From Clostridia bacterium (lineage in GTDB: Bacteria > Bacillota_A > Clostridia > Oscillospirales > Acutalibacteraceae), in contig JAFPAK010000058.1 of the NCBI GenBank assembly GCA_017390825.1, forward strand, positions 1 to 64,000: a DNA stretch of 64,000 bases. The letters are read 5' to 3'. Position 1 is the stretch's first letter, and every line of letters begins with the position of its first letter. The notes beneath the pieces were generated by a model. That model ran no database searches. It was not told where the DNA came from and saw only the letters and a program-made list of their open reading frames with translations. Positions 1-9,067 of this stretch are shown here, piece by piece. The position numbers and the translations under genes were made by a program.

Positions 1-667
1 AAAGGAAAAGATAGCTATCGTCGGATACAACGGCGCAGGAAAAACAACACTTATAAAGCTGATAATGCGTCTTTACGATACTACCGAAGGTGCTATTTAT
101 ATGGACGGTACTGATATAACGAAGTATGATGTTGAAAAATATCGCCATAACATCGGCGTAGTGTTTCAGGATTTCAATATCTACGGCGCAACGGTGAAGG
201 AAAATGTTGTTATGGGAATACCCGAAAGCAGCACCGATGATAAGATATATTCAGCGCTCATCCACAGCGGTTTTGATGAAAGGCTAAAGCATATGAAGCA
301 TGGGATTGATACCGGACTTACCAAGGAATTTGATGATGACGGTACTAACCTTTCCGGCGGAGAAGCGCAGAAAATTGCGATATCCAGAGCATTTTTCAAA
401 AACGCCGGTCTTATTATTCTGGATGAGCCGTCTTCAGCGCTTGACCCGATAGCAGAGTATAAATTTAATCGATATATGGCAAAAGCGGCTGAAAACTGCA
501 CAGTAATATTTATATCACACCGTCTTTCGACAACACGCACCGCCGACCGCATTATTATGCTGGAAAACGGCAGGATATGCGAGGAGGGCACACATGACGA
601 ACTGCTGAACAAAGTCGGTAAGTACGCTGAAATGTGGCATGCCCAGGCAGACAAATACTTAATATAA
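1..667 (+). CDS. ABC exporter ATP-binding domain (C-terminal part, truncated by window)
   Basis: This is the C-terminal nucleotide-binding domain of an ABC transporter, probably the exporter type in which membrane and ATPase domains are fused. The open frame runs in from the left edge (frame starts at base 2) and the transmembrane half lies outside the window. Visible motifs in order are Walker A (GYNGAGKTT, starting near base 23), a Q-loop (VVFQDFNIYG), the ABC signature (LSGGEAQ), Walker B with catalytic Glu (LIILDEPSSALD) and the switch His (FISHRLST). The substrate cannot be told from this part. A strong hairpin follows directly. Family is certain; direction of transport is inferred. Confidence 0.9.
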   Translation, partial: KEKIAIVGYNGAGKTTLIKLIMRLYDTTEGAIYMDGTDITKYDVEKYRHNIGVVFQDFNIYGATVKENVVMGIPESSTDDKIYSALIHSGFDERLKHMKHGIDTGLTKEFDDDGTNLSGGEAQKIAISRAFFKNAGLIILDEPSSALDPIAEYKFNRYMAKAAENCTVIFISHRLSTTRTADRIIMLENGRICEEGTHDELLNKVGKYAEMWHAQADKYLI

Positions 668-674
668 AAACGAA

Positions 675-710
675 AAATGGGTAGACTTTTCAGTCTACCC
701 ATTTATAGTT
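675..710. terminator. Bidirectional intrinsic terminator
   Basis: Perfect 13-bp stem (AAATGGGTAGACT at 675-687, complement at 692-704) with a TTTC loop. It lies between the end of the ABC gene and the end of the convergent glycogen phosphorylase gene. A/T-rich flanks on both sides let it serve both strands. Confidence 0.85.
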
Positions 711-722
711 TATTAATTACCG

Positions 723-3113
723 TTAAGCGTGCCAGATGTCCTTTGAATAGTCTGCAATAGAACGGTCAGATGCGAATATACCTGCTTTTGCTATATTCAT
801 AAGCGACATCTTGTTCCATGTCTTGCGGTCAGCATAAAGCTCGTTAGCCTTTTTATGAGCTGCACAGTAAGAATCAAAGTCAGCAAGCACCATATACGGA
901 TCGTTATACATAAGCGAGCCGGCAACAGAGGGTGAATATACCGGTGAACCTGACATATTGATAAGATCAATACAAGTTTTCACGATCGGATTTGAAGTGT
1001 AGATATCATAAGGATTGTAGTTACCCTTCAACGCATTTGCCTCCTCGGTAAGCATACCGAAGATGATAATATTCTTATCTCCTACTTCCTTATGGATCTC
1101 AACATTTGCGCCATCCTCTGTACCGAGAGTAATAGCGCCGTTTATCATAAGCTTCATGTTACCTGTACCTGAAGCCTCTGTGCCCGCAAGCGAGATCTGC
1201 TCTGAGATATCTGCCGACGGCATAAGTGTTTCAGCAAGTGTTACACGATAATCCTCAAGATATGCAACCTTCAGTCTGCCCTTAACATCCGGATCACCAT
1301 CTATCATAACAGCAAGATTGTTAATAAGCTTGATAATATCCTTTGCCATAAAGTAGCCGGGAGCCGCCTTTGCAGCAAAGAGGTATGTTTTCGGTGCGAA
1401 TTCTGCATTCGGATCAGCCTTTATAGCCAAATAATCTGAAAGGATATGCAATGCATTCATATGCTGACGCTTATACTCATGCAAGCGCTTTGCCTGAACA
1501 TCGAACATACTGTTCGGATCAAGCACTATTCCCTGCTGTTTCTTGACAAAATCAGCGAGACGCTTTTTGTTTGCAGTCTTTATCTTTTCAAGCTGCTCAA
1601 GAACTGCACTGTCATTCTTGAACTTTTCAAGCTCTGCAAGATGTGAAGCATCGGCACGATACTCCTTGCCAATAGTTTCATCAAGCAGCTTGCAAAGGTC
1701 GGGATTGGACTGACATAACCATCTTCTGTGAGCAATACCGTTGGTAACATTGGTGAACTTACCGGGGTACAAACGGTAGTAATCATTAAACAAATCGTCC
1801 TTCAATATCTCTGAATGGAGCTTCGATACACCGTTTACACAATGACCGCCGATTACTGAAAGGTTAGCCATTCTTACAACACCGTTTGCAATAACAGCGG
1901 TGCGCTCAACATAGTCAACATCCTCAGTCTTCTGCCATATCTCACTGCGAAGACGGTTATCAATCTCCTGAACTATCTGATAAATACGGGGCAAACGATC
2001 TCTGAACAGATCAACAGGCCAACATTCGAGTGCCTCTCTCATAACAGTATGATTTGTATAGGCAACCGTTCTGTTTACGATACTCCAAGCGTGATCCCAT
2101 GTAAAGCCACATTCATCGAGAAGTACACGCATAAGCTCCGGAATAACAAGTGCAGGATGCGTATCGTTGATATGAATTGCAAAATGCTCAGGCAATGTAC
2201 GAAGATCACCGAAATTTTTAAGGTGACGCTGAACAATATCTGTAACAGATGCACTTACAAAGAAGTACTGCTGCTTCAAGCGGAGAGATTTTCCCTCAAT
2301 ATGATTATCAGACGGGTAAAGTACCTTGCTGATGACCTCTGCCATAGCGTTCTGCTCCATAGCACGCAGATAATCGCCATCGTTAAACTTCTGCATATCA
2401 AAGCCGGGAGCCTTAGCGCTCCACAATCTTAATACACTATAACCCTTGCCCTCATAGCCGGCAACCATAAGATCGCTGGGGATAGCCAGTACAGGAGTAT
2501 AGTTCTTATGCTCTACCTTATGATAGCCGTTTTCCCAGGTTTCCTCAACATATCCGTCAAACTTAACTTCAACTGCTTCGCCCGGACGCTCTACAAGCCA
2601 AACCTTACCTCCGGGAAGCCAGAAATCGGGTAACTCTGTCTGATAACCGTCAACTATCTTTTGACGGAAAATACCGTAATCATATAATATAGAATAACCG
2701 TAAGCAGGTGTTCCTCTTGAAGCAAGTCCGTCAAGGAAGCAAGCTGCAAGACGGCCGAGACCGCCGTTGCCCAGACCTGCATCCGGCTCTTCGTCATAGA
2801 TCTTATCTATCTTTACACCGATATCCTTAAGCGCCTTTTCGAATGCACTTGTAAGTCCGAGATTGAAAAGTGTGTTTTTCAAAGAACGACCCATAAGGAA
2901 TTCCATGCAAAGATAACAAACCTGTTTTTTGTTTTCCTTGATACTCTTAGCCTGAAACTCTGCCTGATCCTTTTGCATGATTCTGTTACAAATTCGTACG
3001 CATGAACGATAGATCTGTTTGTTTGATGCATCAGCCGGCTCGGTATGATAGTGGGATAAAAGCTCTTCCTTGAGCAAATCAGCCACTTGTGCCGTGGTTA
3101 ACTTTTTAGCCAT
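723..3113 (-). CDS. glgP: Glycogen/starch (alpha-glucan) phosphorylase
   Basis: Phosphorolysis of alpha-1,4-glucans to glucose-1-phosphate in the cytoplasm, using pyridoxal phosphate. The 796-residue product has the usual length of bacterial glycogen/maltodextrin phosphorylases. It carries the N-terminal family sequence YLCMEFLMGRSL, the glycine-rich GLGNGGLGRLAACFLD stretch, and near the C-terminus the PLP-lysine motif EASGTGNMKLMING. The ATG at 3113 is preceded by AAGGAG 11 nt upstream. It appears monocistronic, with its own promoter (3182-3210) and a shared terminator (675-704). Glycogen versus maltodextrin preference cannot be read from sequence. Confidence 0.96.
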   Translation of the reverse strand: MAKKLTTAQVADLLKEELLSHYHTEPADASNKQIYRSCVRICNRIMQKDQAEFQAKSIKENKKQVCYLCMEFLMGRSLKNTLFNLGLTSAFEKALKDIGVKIDKIYDEEPDAGLGNGGLGRLAACFLDGLASRGTPAYGYSILYDYGIFRQKIVDGYQTELPDFWLPGGKVWLVERPGEAVEVKFDGYVEETWENGYHKVEHKNYTPVLAIPSDLMVAGYEGKGYSVLRLWSAKAPGFDMQKFNDGDYLRAMEQNAMAEVISKVLYPSDNHIEGKSLRLKQQYFFVSASVTDIVQRHLKNFGDLRTLPEHFAIHINDTHPALVIPELMRVLLDECGFTWDHAWSIVNRTVAYTNHTVMREALECWPVDLFRDRLPRIYQIVQEIDNRLRSEIWQKTEDVDYVERTAVIANGVVRMANLSVIGGHCVNGVSKLHSEILKDDLFNDYYRLYPGKFTNVTNGIAHRRWLCQSNPDLCKLLDETIGKEYRADASHLAELEKFKNDSAVLEQLEKIKTANKKRLADFVKKQQGIVLDPNSMFDVQAKRLHEYKRQHMNALHILSDYLAIKADPNAEFAPKTYLFAAKAAPGYFMAKDIIKLINNLAVMIDGDPDVKGRLKVAYLEDYRVTLAETLMPSADISEQISLAGTEASGTGNMKLMINGAITLGTEDGANVEIHKEVGDKNIIIFGMLTEEANALKGNYNPYDIYTSNPIVKTCIDLINMSGSPVYSPSVAGSLMYNDPYMVLADFDSYCAAHKKANELYADRKTWNKMSLMNIAKAGIFASDRSIADYSKDIWHA

Positions 3114-3181
3114 AAATTAGTCGACTCCTTATTATATATATAATATGTATAATTAATATCTCGCCTTTTAAGACACTACAT

Positions 3182-3210
3182 ATAATACACTATTTCTTTG
3201 ACAATTGCAA
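3182..3210 (-). promoter_or_regulatory. SigA-type promoter of glgP
   Basis: On the minus strand, TTGCAA (3205-3210), a 17-bp spacer and TATTAT (3182-3187), about 70 nt upstream of the glgP start codon. Confidence 0.6.
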
Positions 3211-3296
3211 CCTTTTCGGTGAAATAACCAAAAAAATTTTTAATTTTTCAGCATTTTACCTATAAATAATTGGATAAGATTGGATATTCTCAAAAA

Positions 3297-3332
3297 TTTA
3301 GTTTACATAATGTTGCTTTTATGTAAACTAAA
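3297..3332. repeat. Perfect 14-bp inverted repeat, function unknown
   Basis: TTTAGTTTACATAA (3297-3310) is repeated exactly in reverse complement at 3319-3332, separated by 8 nt. It lies 87 bp upstream of the glgP -35 box and about 240 bp upstream of the next promoter to the right. No U-tract follows the arms on either strand, so it looks more like a protein site or stable hairpin than a terminator. The rest of 3211-3505 is AT-rich with no ORF or RNA that I recognise. Confidence 0.6.
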
Positions 3333-3505
3333 TCTCAAAAAAATCTAAAAAATCGAAGAAATACGGGCGCCAAAAATCGCCTTGATCGCCGATAAAACCG
3401 TGGTTTTAAGCGTTTTTACATTTTTTGACACGATTTTTTGTATGAATGCACAACTAAAATTTTAAATTTTGCGAATTTGGGGTCGATTTTTTTGAAATAT
3501 TACAG

Positions 3506-3535
3506 TTTTGTAACCTTTTGTAACCATTTTGTAAC
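3506..3535 (+). promoter_or_regulatory. Triple TGTAAC repeat, WalR-like binding site
   Basis: TGTAAC occurs at 3509-3514, 3519-3524 and 3530-3535, once per helical turn. The second and third copies are separated by exactly 5 nt, matching the known WalR (YycF) consensus TGTWAH-N5-TGTWAH. The repeats end 43 bp upstream of the -35 box of the 3D-domain gene, a position suited to activation. In Bacillus subtilis the WalR regulon includes the 3D-domain protein YocH. The sequence match is direct; WalR binding is inferred. Confidence 0.6.
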
Positions 3536-3578
3536 AACCTTTTTGTGAAAATTGACTATATCCTCGTTTTTCGAGCGC

Positions 3579-3607
3579 TTGACAAGTGCGAAAATTACGA
3601 ATATAAT
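3579..3607 (+). promoter_or_regulatory. SigA promoter of the 3D-domain gene
   Basis: Consensus TTGACA (3579-3584), 17-bp spacer, consensus TATAAT (3602-3607). Confidence 0.85.
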
Positions 3608-3673
3608 GGCTAACCGTGATGTAAAATAGCATTGGGCGCAATAAATTCACAATGCAAAATAAGGAGTTATTTT

Positions 3674-4417
3674 ATGAATAAAGACCGATTATGGTTGAGA
3701 ATGCGACGCGCAGCAAATGGAAAGATCACAAAAACAATGGCTAAAAAGCTTATTCTCTTCGCATTAATAGTAATTACCATTACAGGTACAACTGTTTATG
3801 CCGCTTCTCAATTATCAGAAAACACAGGTGCTGAAACACCCGAAGTGATCGATGTAGATGCAACACCTGATGTAACACAGACAACAACAGTTAAAGAAAC
3901 TGAAACTACAACAATCATAACCACTACCGTTGCTCCTACAACTGAAGCAACAACAGCAAAACCCACAACAACATCAGCACCTGCTACCACAGCTGCTAAA
4001 ACAACGCAGACCACTACAACAAAGAAAGCAACTGCAATCGGTTGCTACTCATCACTAAAGAATGTGATATCTGATCTTTCACCGGACACAGACTTTGAGC
4101 TTGATAAAAACGGTGTTCCGGTAAATTATTCAAAGAAGATCGTTGGCGAGGCTACTGCTTATTCAGAGCATAACTATACCGCAAGCGGTGTATTTGCAGG
4201 CGAAGGCTACATCGCAGTAAACCCCAATCAGTTCCCCTACGGAACAAAACTTTTCATCCGTTCTGTTGATGGAAACTACACCTACGGATACTGCATTGCT
4301 GCTGATACCGGCGGATTTGTAAAAAACGGCAGAACCATCTGTGATCTTTTCTTTGACACTAACAGCGAATGTATCCAATTCGGCAGACGTGATGTTGAGA
4401 TCTACGTTCTTGATTAA
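3674..4417 (+). CDS. Exported 3D-domain cell-wall protein
   Basis: A 247-residue exported or membrane-anchored protein. It has a basic N-terminus, one hydrophobic segment at about residues 25-44, a long Thr/Ala-rich linker (about 55-120) and a C-terminal 3D domain. The 3D domain shows the family's three conserved Asp contexts: TAYSEHNYTASG, then AADTGG and CDLFFDTN. 3D domains share the RlpA/MltA double-psi barrel fold and are usually found in peptidoglycan-cleaving or binding proteins. The start at 3674 is chosen because AAGGAG lies just upstream; a TTG 42 bp earlier has no ribosome site. It stands alone between a consensus promoter and a terminator. The muralytic role is a family inference. 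Confidence 0.85.
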   Translation: MNKDRLWLRMRRAANGKITKTMAKKLILFALIVITITGTTVYAASQLSENTGAETPEVIDVDATPDVTQTTTVKETETTTIITTTVAPTTEATTAKPTTTSAPATTAAKTTQTTTTKKATAIGCYSSLKNVISDLSPDTDFELDKNGVPVNYSKKIVGEATAYSEHNYTASGVFAGEGYIAVNPNQFPYGTKLFIRSVDGNYTYGYCIAADTGGFVKNGRTICDLFFDTNSECIQFGRRDVEIYVLD

Positions 4418-4440
4418 TTTAATATGCAAAAACGGTACAG

Positions 4441-4480
4441 ACAGACCAAGTGTTCTAAATGACACTTGGTCTGTTTAATT
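4441..4480 (+). terminator. Intrinsic terminator of the 3D-domain gene
   Basis: Perfect 13-bp stem ACAGACCAAGTGT (4441-4453) with its complement at 4462-4474, followed by TTTAATTT. Confidence 0.85.
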
Positions 4481-4666
4481 TGCCTTCGCCTAGTGTTATT
4501 TGCTTTTGCAAGTTTTGGTGGCGAATAAAACATCACTAAAACCGACAGGTTTCAATATCACTTTTAATTTAATCTTGTTTTGAATCGGCAAAAGAGTTTT
4601 TAGGTCTCCTAACAAGTGGAATTTGGCGCCTAAATCCCCTTCTTGTCAAGGTGTAAGATAACAAAG
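4481..4666. other. Intergenic stretch with no recognised gene
   Basis: AT-rich spacer between two terminators. Only a short inverted pair (TTTAGG near 4600 and CCTAAA near 4631) stands out. I see no start codon with ribosome site, RNA fold or repeat that I can support. Confidence 0.5.
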
Positions 4667-4705
4667 AAAACGATGTGTAGACAAATTTCTACACATCGTT
4701 TTTAC
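4667..4705. terminator. Bidirectional terminator after the Zn peptidase gene
   Basis: 15-bp perfect stem AAAACGATGTGTAGA (4667-4681), loop CAAATT, complement at 4688-4702. On the minus strand the stem runs into TTTTCTTTGTT, suited to end the leftward spmA-spmB-peptidase transcript. Confidence 0.8.
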
Positions 4706-4752
4706 TGTTCTAAAGAACCTTGCTCTATTCTGTACTGTTTTTTGAACAAAAA

Positions 4753-5448
4753 TTATCTGCGTCTTTGTGTTATGATAAGCAACCGTAAAAACTGCATTAA
4801 TGATACAAGCAAGGATGCAACATAGGTCATAGCAGCGGCAGAAAGCACCGCACCGGCACCTTTTAGCTCGTCACCACCGAGTATATCGCATTCACGCAAA
4901 TTGTTGAGCGCTCTTTTAGATGCATTCAGCTCAATAGGTAATGTGATAAGCTGAAAAAATGTGGATAAACCAAATGCTGCAATGCCAAGATACATAAGCG
5001 GTGTAAAATTAAAAATTATGCCGAAAAGTATCAATGGAAACGTCAGTATAGAACCGATATTTGTAACAGGGATAATTGCCGCACGCAGTTTTATAGGAGC
5101 ATAGCCCTCCGCATACTGCAAAGCGTGACCTGCCTCATGTGCAGCAACACCGACTGCTGAAATCGTGTTTGAACCGTAAACGCCGTCTGAAAGACGGATA
5201 ACATTTGTCTTAGGGTCATAATGGTCGGTAAGACTGCCGGAAACACGCTCTACTTTTACATTAGTTATGCCCCCGGCCATAAGTATCCTTTCGGCGGCAT
5301 CTTTGCCCGTAAGACCGCTTTTTGTAAACTGCTTTGAATATTTTGAAAATGCTGATTTTACCTTTATCTGTGCAAACAATGCAATAAGTATTGCGGGCAA
5401 CACCAAAACAAGATATGTCATATCAAATCCGTAATAATAATATCCCAT
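4753..5448 (-). CDS. Membrane neutral zinc metallopeptidase (YugP/Zn_peptidase_2 family)
   Basis: A 231-residue integral membrane protein with an N-terminal hydrophobic segment (about residues 5-24), the zinc-binding HEAGH motif inside AAHEAGHALQYAEGY, and two to three further hydrophobic segments in the C-terminal half. This layout matches the YugP family of membrane zinc peptidases, whose substrates are unknown. Ribosome site GGAGG precedes the ATG. It lies 66 bp downstream of spmB, with its own strong promoter (5485-5513) starting at the end of spmB, so it can be transcribed with or without the spore-maturation pair. Confidence 0.85.
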   Translation of the reverse strand: MGYYYYGFDMTYLVLVLPAILIALFAQIKVKSAFSKYSKQFTKSGLTGKDAAERILMAGGITNVKVERVSGSLTDHYDPKTNVIRLSDGVYGSNTISAVGVAAHEAGHALQYAEGYAPIKLRAAIIPVTNIGSILTFPLILFGIIFNFTPLMYLGIAAFGLSTFFQLITLPIELNASKRALNNLRECDILGGDELKGAGAVLSAAAMTYVASLLVSLMQFLRLLIITQRRR

Positions 5449-5484
5449 ATTTTATCCTCCGAAAAATATTATTGGCTTTATAAC

Positions 5485-5513
5485 ATTATATATTAATGTT
5501 AAATTCAAGTCAA
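5485..5513 (-). promoter_or_regulatory. SigA promoter of the Zn peptidase gene
   Basis: Minus strand TTGACT (5508-5513), 17-bp spacer, TATAAT (5485-5490). Confidence 0.7.
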
Positions 5514-5514
5514 A

Positions 5515-6042
5515 TTAAAACAAAAAATACACAGTAATATTGCTTATAGCGACGGCAACAACATCACCGATAAGTGCTGCTGCAAGTGTATAACGCAGCT
5601 TCTTAATCTTTACCGAGCCGTAATACAGGGTCGTTGTATAAAACGTTGTTTCACTCGCAGCACACATAACACACGCAATTCGGCAAATATCACTTTCTGA
5701 ATCATACATATTAAGCATTCGTTCAAGCAGCGCCGTGCTTCCTCCGCCCGATACAGGACGAAGCAACATAAGAGGGACAAGCTCCTTCTTTAATCCTATC
5801 AGCTCTGCTGCCGGTGCAAAAAACGAAGTAAGGATATCCATTGCACCGGATACCTTGAACATCTCTATTGCGGTGATAAGACCTATTAAAGTTGGTGCTA
5901 TTTTATATACGGTGATAAGACCGTCCTCAGCACCTTTACAAAGTGGTGAAAATATCGGCTTTTTTCTTACCAATGCACAGAATACTATTATAAATATAAC
6001 ACAAGGAACGGCGTATGTACCTATATTATTCATTTCTTCCAT
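5515..6042 (-). CDS. spmB: Spore maturation protein B
   Basis: A 175-residue polytopic membrane protein of the nucleoside-recognition (Gate) family. It has about four hydrophobic segments and the SpmB-typical stretch RPVSGGGSTALLERMLN, followed by CAASETTFYTTTLYYG. With SpmA it acts in late sporulation, where the pair is linked to spore core dehydration and heat resistance in Bacillus and Clostridium. It overlaps the upstream gene by 13 bp, so translation is probably coupled. The transported substrate is not known. Confidence 0.9.
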   Translation of the reverse strand: MEEMNNIGTYAVPCVIFIIVFCALVRKKPIFSPLCKGAEDGLITVYKIAPTLIGLITAIEMFKVSGAMDILTSFFAPAAELIGLKKELVPLMLLRPVSGGGSTALLERMLNMYDSESDICRIACVMCAASETTFYTTTLYYGSVKIKKLRYTLAAALIGDVVAVAISNITVYFLF

Positions 6043-6608
6043 ACCCTTTCAAGCACAAACGCCGCAAATAATGCACAAATAAGTGATGCAGCACTCGTTA
6101 TCCACACAGCAGGCAATATATCCATTGGGTTGTGTGCCCCGTGCTCCATACGCAGCTGTGCCACAGTTGTGGGAATAAGTTGGACCGAGGCCGTGTTTAT
6201 AACTACAAATCTTATCATACTGCTTGAAGCCACATCGCTGTTTTGCTTATCTACCATCAGCTTCATTGCTTTAAGACCGAAGGGAGTAGCAGCATTACCG
6301 AGTCCGAGCATATTTGCGGATATATTCATACATATCGCCTCACATATGCTACTGTCGTTCGCAACATCCGGAAATATTCTTCTGATAACAGGTCGCAGTA
6401 CTTTTGATATTGCTTTTGTTATACCGCATACCCGAGCTATTTCCATAACACCGCTCCACAACGCCATACCTCCGCATAGCGAGATAAGCAGCGTTACTGC
6501 TGCAGTTGAGCCCTCAAAAACTGCCTGCGTAAGCAATTCGGCTCTGCCGGTGATTACGGCTGTAATAACAGATATCAGCATCAGTCCGCTCCATATATAA
6601 TCAAGCAT
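6030..6608 (-). CDS. spmA: Spore maturation protein A
   Basis: A 192-residue membrane protein of the same Gate family as its neighbour SpmB. It has hydrophobic segments at about residues 5-25, 38-62, 130-150 and 165-188, and the conserved stretch NMLGLGNAATPFGLKAM. The ATG at 6608 follows GAGGTGG. It is the first gene of the leftward spmA-spmB pair, divergent from the rnf operon. Its presence supports a spore-forming lineage. I could not assign a convincing SigE promoter in the AT-rich upstream region. Confidence 0.9.
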   Translation of the reverse strand: MLDYIWSGLMLISVITAVITGRAELLTQAVFEGSTAAVTLLISLCGGMALWSGVMEIARVCGITKAISKVLRPVIRRIFPDVANDSSICEAICMNISANMLGLGNAATPFGLKAMKLMVDKQNSDVASSSMIRFVVINTASVQLIPTTVAQLRMEHGAHNPMDILPAVWITSAASLICALFAAFVLERVWKK

Positions 6609-6710
6609 ATTCCCACCTCATATAAAGTATATTACATATTCTATATAATAATTCTCTCACTAAATATATTCTTTTTTCGGCGAACGCTTTAAATTTTCAA
6701 CATTTACTGA

Positions 6711-6739
6711 TTGAAATCAACACATTAATTTGTTATAAT
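6711..6739 (+). promoter_or_regulatory. SigA promoter of the rnf operon
   Basis: TTGAAA (6711-6716), 17-bp spacer, consensus TATAAT (6734-6739). Confidence 0.8.
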
Positions 6740-6781
6740 AAATGTAATTTGGGTTAATGTTTTTTGTTAGGAGAGAAAATC

Positions 6782-8101
6782 ATGTCTTTAGCAAATATAA
6801 TAAAACCGATAGGCAGAGCAAAAGGCGGAGTTAATGTACCGCACCGCAAAAATACGGCAAATGCTGCAAGCGAAATATTTACCAATGTTACAAAGGTCGC
6901 TATCCCAATGCAGCAGCATATCGGTGCTCCGTGCAGCCCTTGTGTTAAAAAAGGCGATACGGTTTATGTGGGTACTCTTATAGGAAACAGTGAAAATGCT
7001 TTTTCTGCACCGATACATTCAAGCGTTTCAGGCACTGTCAGCGCTATTGAGGATGTGCTGATAGCATCCGGTGTTGAGGTGCAGGCAGTCATCATCGAAA
7101 GTGACGGCAATATGACATCAGACCCTGAACTTCAAGCGCCAACAGTAACAAACAAAGAGGAATTTCTTAAAGCTGTGAGAGATGGCGGTCTTGTTGGTCT
7201 CGGCGGTGCAGGCTTCCCAACACATATCAAGCTTAATTCAAAAGCCGAGGTCGATACGCTCGTTGTAAATGCGGCAGAGTGTGAACCGTACATCACCGCT
7301 GACTGCCGCACGATGCTTGAAGATACCGAAAGTGTGATAAACGGCATCATCACAGTTATGGATATGCTTTCTTTGAAGGAAACAAAGATAGTTATTGAAG
7401 ATAACAAGCCGGAGGCTATCAAAGCAATGGCAGTTGCTGCTCAAAACAGTACTGCTGCTAATAAGATAAAAATTGTCAAAGCCACTTCTCTTTATCCGAG
7501 AGGTGCCGAAAAAATGACTATCTACCTTGCGACCGGACGCAGAGTACCTCCCGGTAAACTTCCAAGCGATGTTGGCTGCATAGTTATGAATGTAACCAGT
7601 ATTTCAGAGCTTAATAAATATCTCACAACGGGTATGCCGCTTGTTTCAAAACGCATTACTGTTGACGGCTCGGCAATTTCACAACCGAAAAATCTTATTG
7701 TTCCGGTCGGTACATACTATACAGAAATTCTGAAGCATTGCGGATGTACCGAATATAAAAAGCTTATCAACGGAGGTCCGATGATGGGATTTTCCGTACC
7801 TTCGGCAGAACTCCCCGTTGTAAAGCAGACCAATGCACTGCTTGCTTTTGATGAAAAGGATGCTCACCGCGGTGAGATAACCTCCTGTATCCGTTGCGGA
7901 AGATGTGTGAAGGCATGTCCTATGAGCCTTATGCCCACTAAAATTGAAACGCATACCAAGTTGAATAACGCTGAGATACTTATTAAAGACGGCGTTATGA
8001 ACTGTATGGAATGCGGAAGCTGTGCATTCGAATGTCCTGCCATGCGTCCTCTTGTTCAAGTAATGAGAACCGCAAAGACTATTATAAAAAAGAATAAATA
8101 G
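6782..8101 (+). CDS. rnfC: Rnf complex subunit C (electron transport complex)
   Basis: Peripheral NADH/FMN-binding subunit of the Rnf complex, which couples reduced ferredoxin oxidation to NAD+ reduction and pumps Na+ or H+. The 439-residue protein has an N-terminal biotinyl-like region, the Rossmann-like core with GLGGAGFPTHIK and NAAECEPYITAD (FMN/NADH site), and two C-terminal [4Fe-4S] motifs, CIRCGRCVKACP and CMECGSCAFECP. The start at 6782 is supported by AGGAG; an in-frame TTG 18 bp earlier is less likely. It is the first gene of rnfCDGEAB, the gene order usual in acetogens and clostridia. Confidence 0.97.
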   Translation: MSLANIIKPIGRAKGGVNVPHRKNTANAASEIFTNVTKVAIPMQQHIGAPCSPCVKKGDTVYVGTLIGNSENAFSAPIHSSVSGTVSAIEDVLIASGVEVQAVIIESDGNMTSDPELQAPTVTNKEEFLKAVRDGGLVGLGGAGFPTHIKLNSKAEVDTLVVNAAECEPYITADCRTMLEDTESVINGIITVMDMLSLKETKIVIEDNKPEAIKAMAVAAQNSTAANKIKIVKATSLYPRGAEKMTIYLATGRRVPPGKLPSDVGCIVMNVTSISELNKYLTTGMPLVSKRITVDGSAISQPKNLIVPVGTYYTEILKHCGCTEYKKLINGGPMMGFSVPSAELPVVKQTNALLAFDEKDAHRGEITSCIRCGRCVKACPMSLMPTKIETHTKLNNAEILIKDGVMNCMECGSCAFECPAMRPLVQVMRTAKTIIKKNK

Positions 8102-8116
8102 GGAGGAAAATGAAAT

Positions 8117-9067
8117 ATGAGTAAGCTTGTAGTATCATCTTCACCGCATATTCGCTCAGGTGTTACCACTACATCGATCATGCGTGATGTAATAATTGCA
8201 CTTGCACCCGCTTGTCTTACATCTGTATGGGTGTTTGGGTTACGCTCCTTGGCAGTAATGGTGACCTGCGTACTTGCAGCGGTGCTTTCCGAATATATAT
8301 GCCGTAAAATATTGAAGCGTTCAAACACTATAAGCGACCTTTCGGCTGTTGTAACCGGATTATTGCTTGCGATGAACCTTCCTGTCACTATTCCGTTATG
8401 GATGGCAGCGCTTGGCAGCATTATCGCAATAGTAATAGTAAAACAGCTTTTCGGCGGCATCGGACAGAATTTTGTAAACCCTGCTCTGATCGGCCGTATA
8501 GTGCTTATGACCTCATACGCAACACAGATGACAACATGGGTAGACCCATTCTACTACACGCAGGTTGACGCAATGACCTCACCTACCCCGCTTGTGCAAA
8601 TGGCAAATGGTGATACAGATCTCCCTTCATATCTCAATATGCTTATCGGTATGCGTGGCGGATGTCTTGGCGAAACCTGCATACTGGCACTTATTGCAGG
8701 CGGCATTTATCTTGTTGTAAAGCGTGTTATCTCCCCTGCTACACCTATTGCTTTTATCGCAACAGTAGGTATTCTCTCATTCCTTGCAGGATATGATCCG
8801 CTCTATCAAATGATGTCGGGCGGTCTTGTACTCGGCGCTGTATTTATGGCTACCGATTATGCAACTACACCCATTACCACAAAGGGAAAAATAATTTTCG
8901 GCATCGGTTGCGGACTTATCACCGCATTTATCCGTTTCTTCGGCTCGCTGCCGGAGGGTGTATCCTTCTCGATAATTATTATGAATATACTTACACCTTA
9001 TATTGATAATTTTACTTCTCCCAAGCCTTTCGGCACAGTTAAAGAAAAGAAAGGCGGCGAAGCTTAA
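8117..9067 (+). CDS. rnfD: Rnf complex subunit D
   Basis: Polytopic membrane subunit of Rnf, 316 residues with about nine hydrophobic segments. It carries a covalently bound FMN in characterised homologues; the expected threonine context is visible as ATDYATTPIT near the C-terminus. It lies 15 bp after rnfC and overlaps rnfG by one base (TAATG), so the genes are translationally coupled. Confidence 0.96.
   Translation: MSKLVVSSSPHIRSGVTTTSIMRDVIIALAPACLTSVWVFGLRSLAVMVTCVLAAVLSEYICRKILKRSNTISDLSAVVTGLLLAMNLPVTIPLWMAALGSIIAIVIVKQLFGGIGQNFVNPALIGRIVLMTSYATQMTTWVDPFYYTQVDAMTSPTPLVQMANGDTDLPSYLNMLIGMRGGCLGETCILALIAGGIYLVVKRVISPATPIAFIATVGILSFLAGYDPLYQMMSGGLVLGAVFMATDYATTPITTKGKIIFGIGCGLITAFIRFFGSLPEGVSFSIIIMNILTPYIDNFTSPKPFGTVKEKKGGEA

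Noticed and set aside
3632..3673. Upstream start (TTG 3632) for the 3D-domain gene
   Set aside because: No ribosome site there, whereas ATG 3674 has AAGGAG at good spacing.
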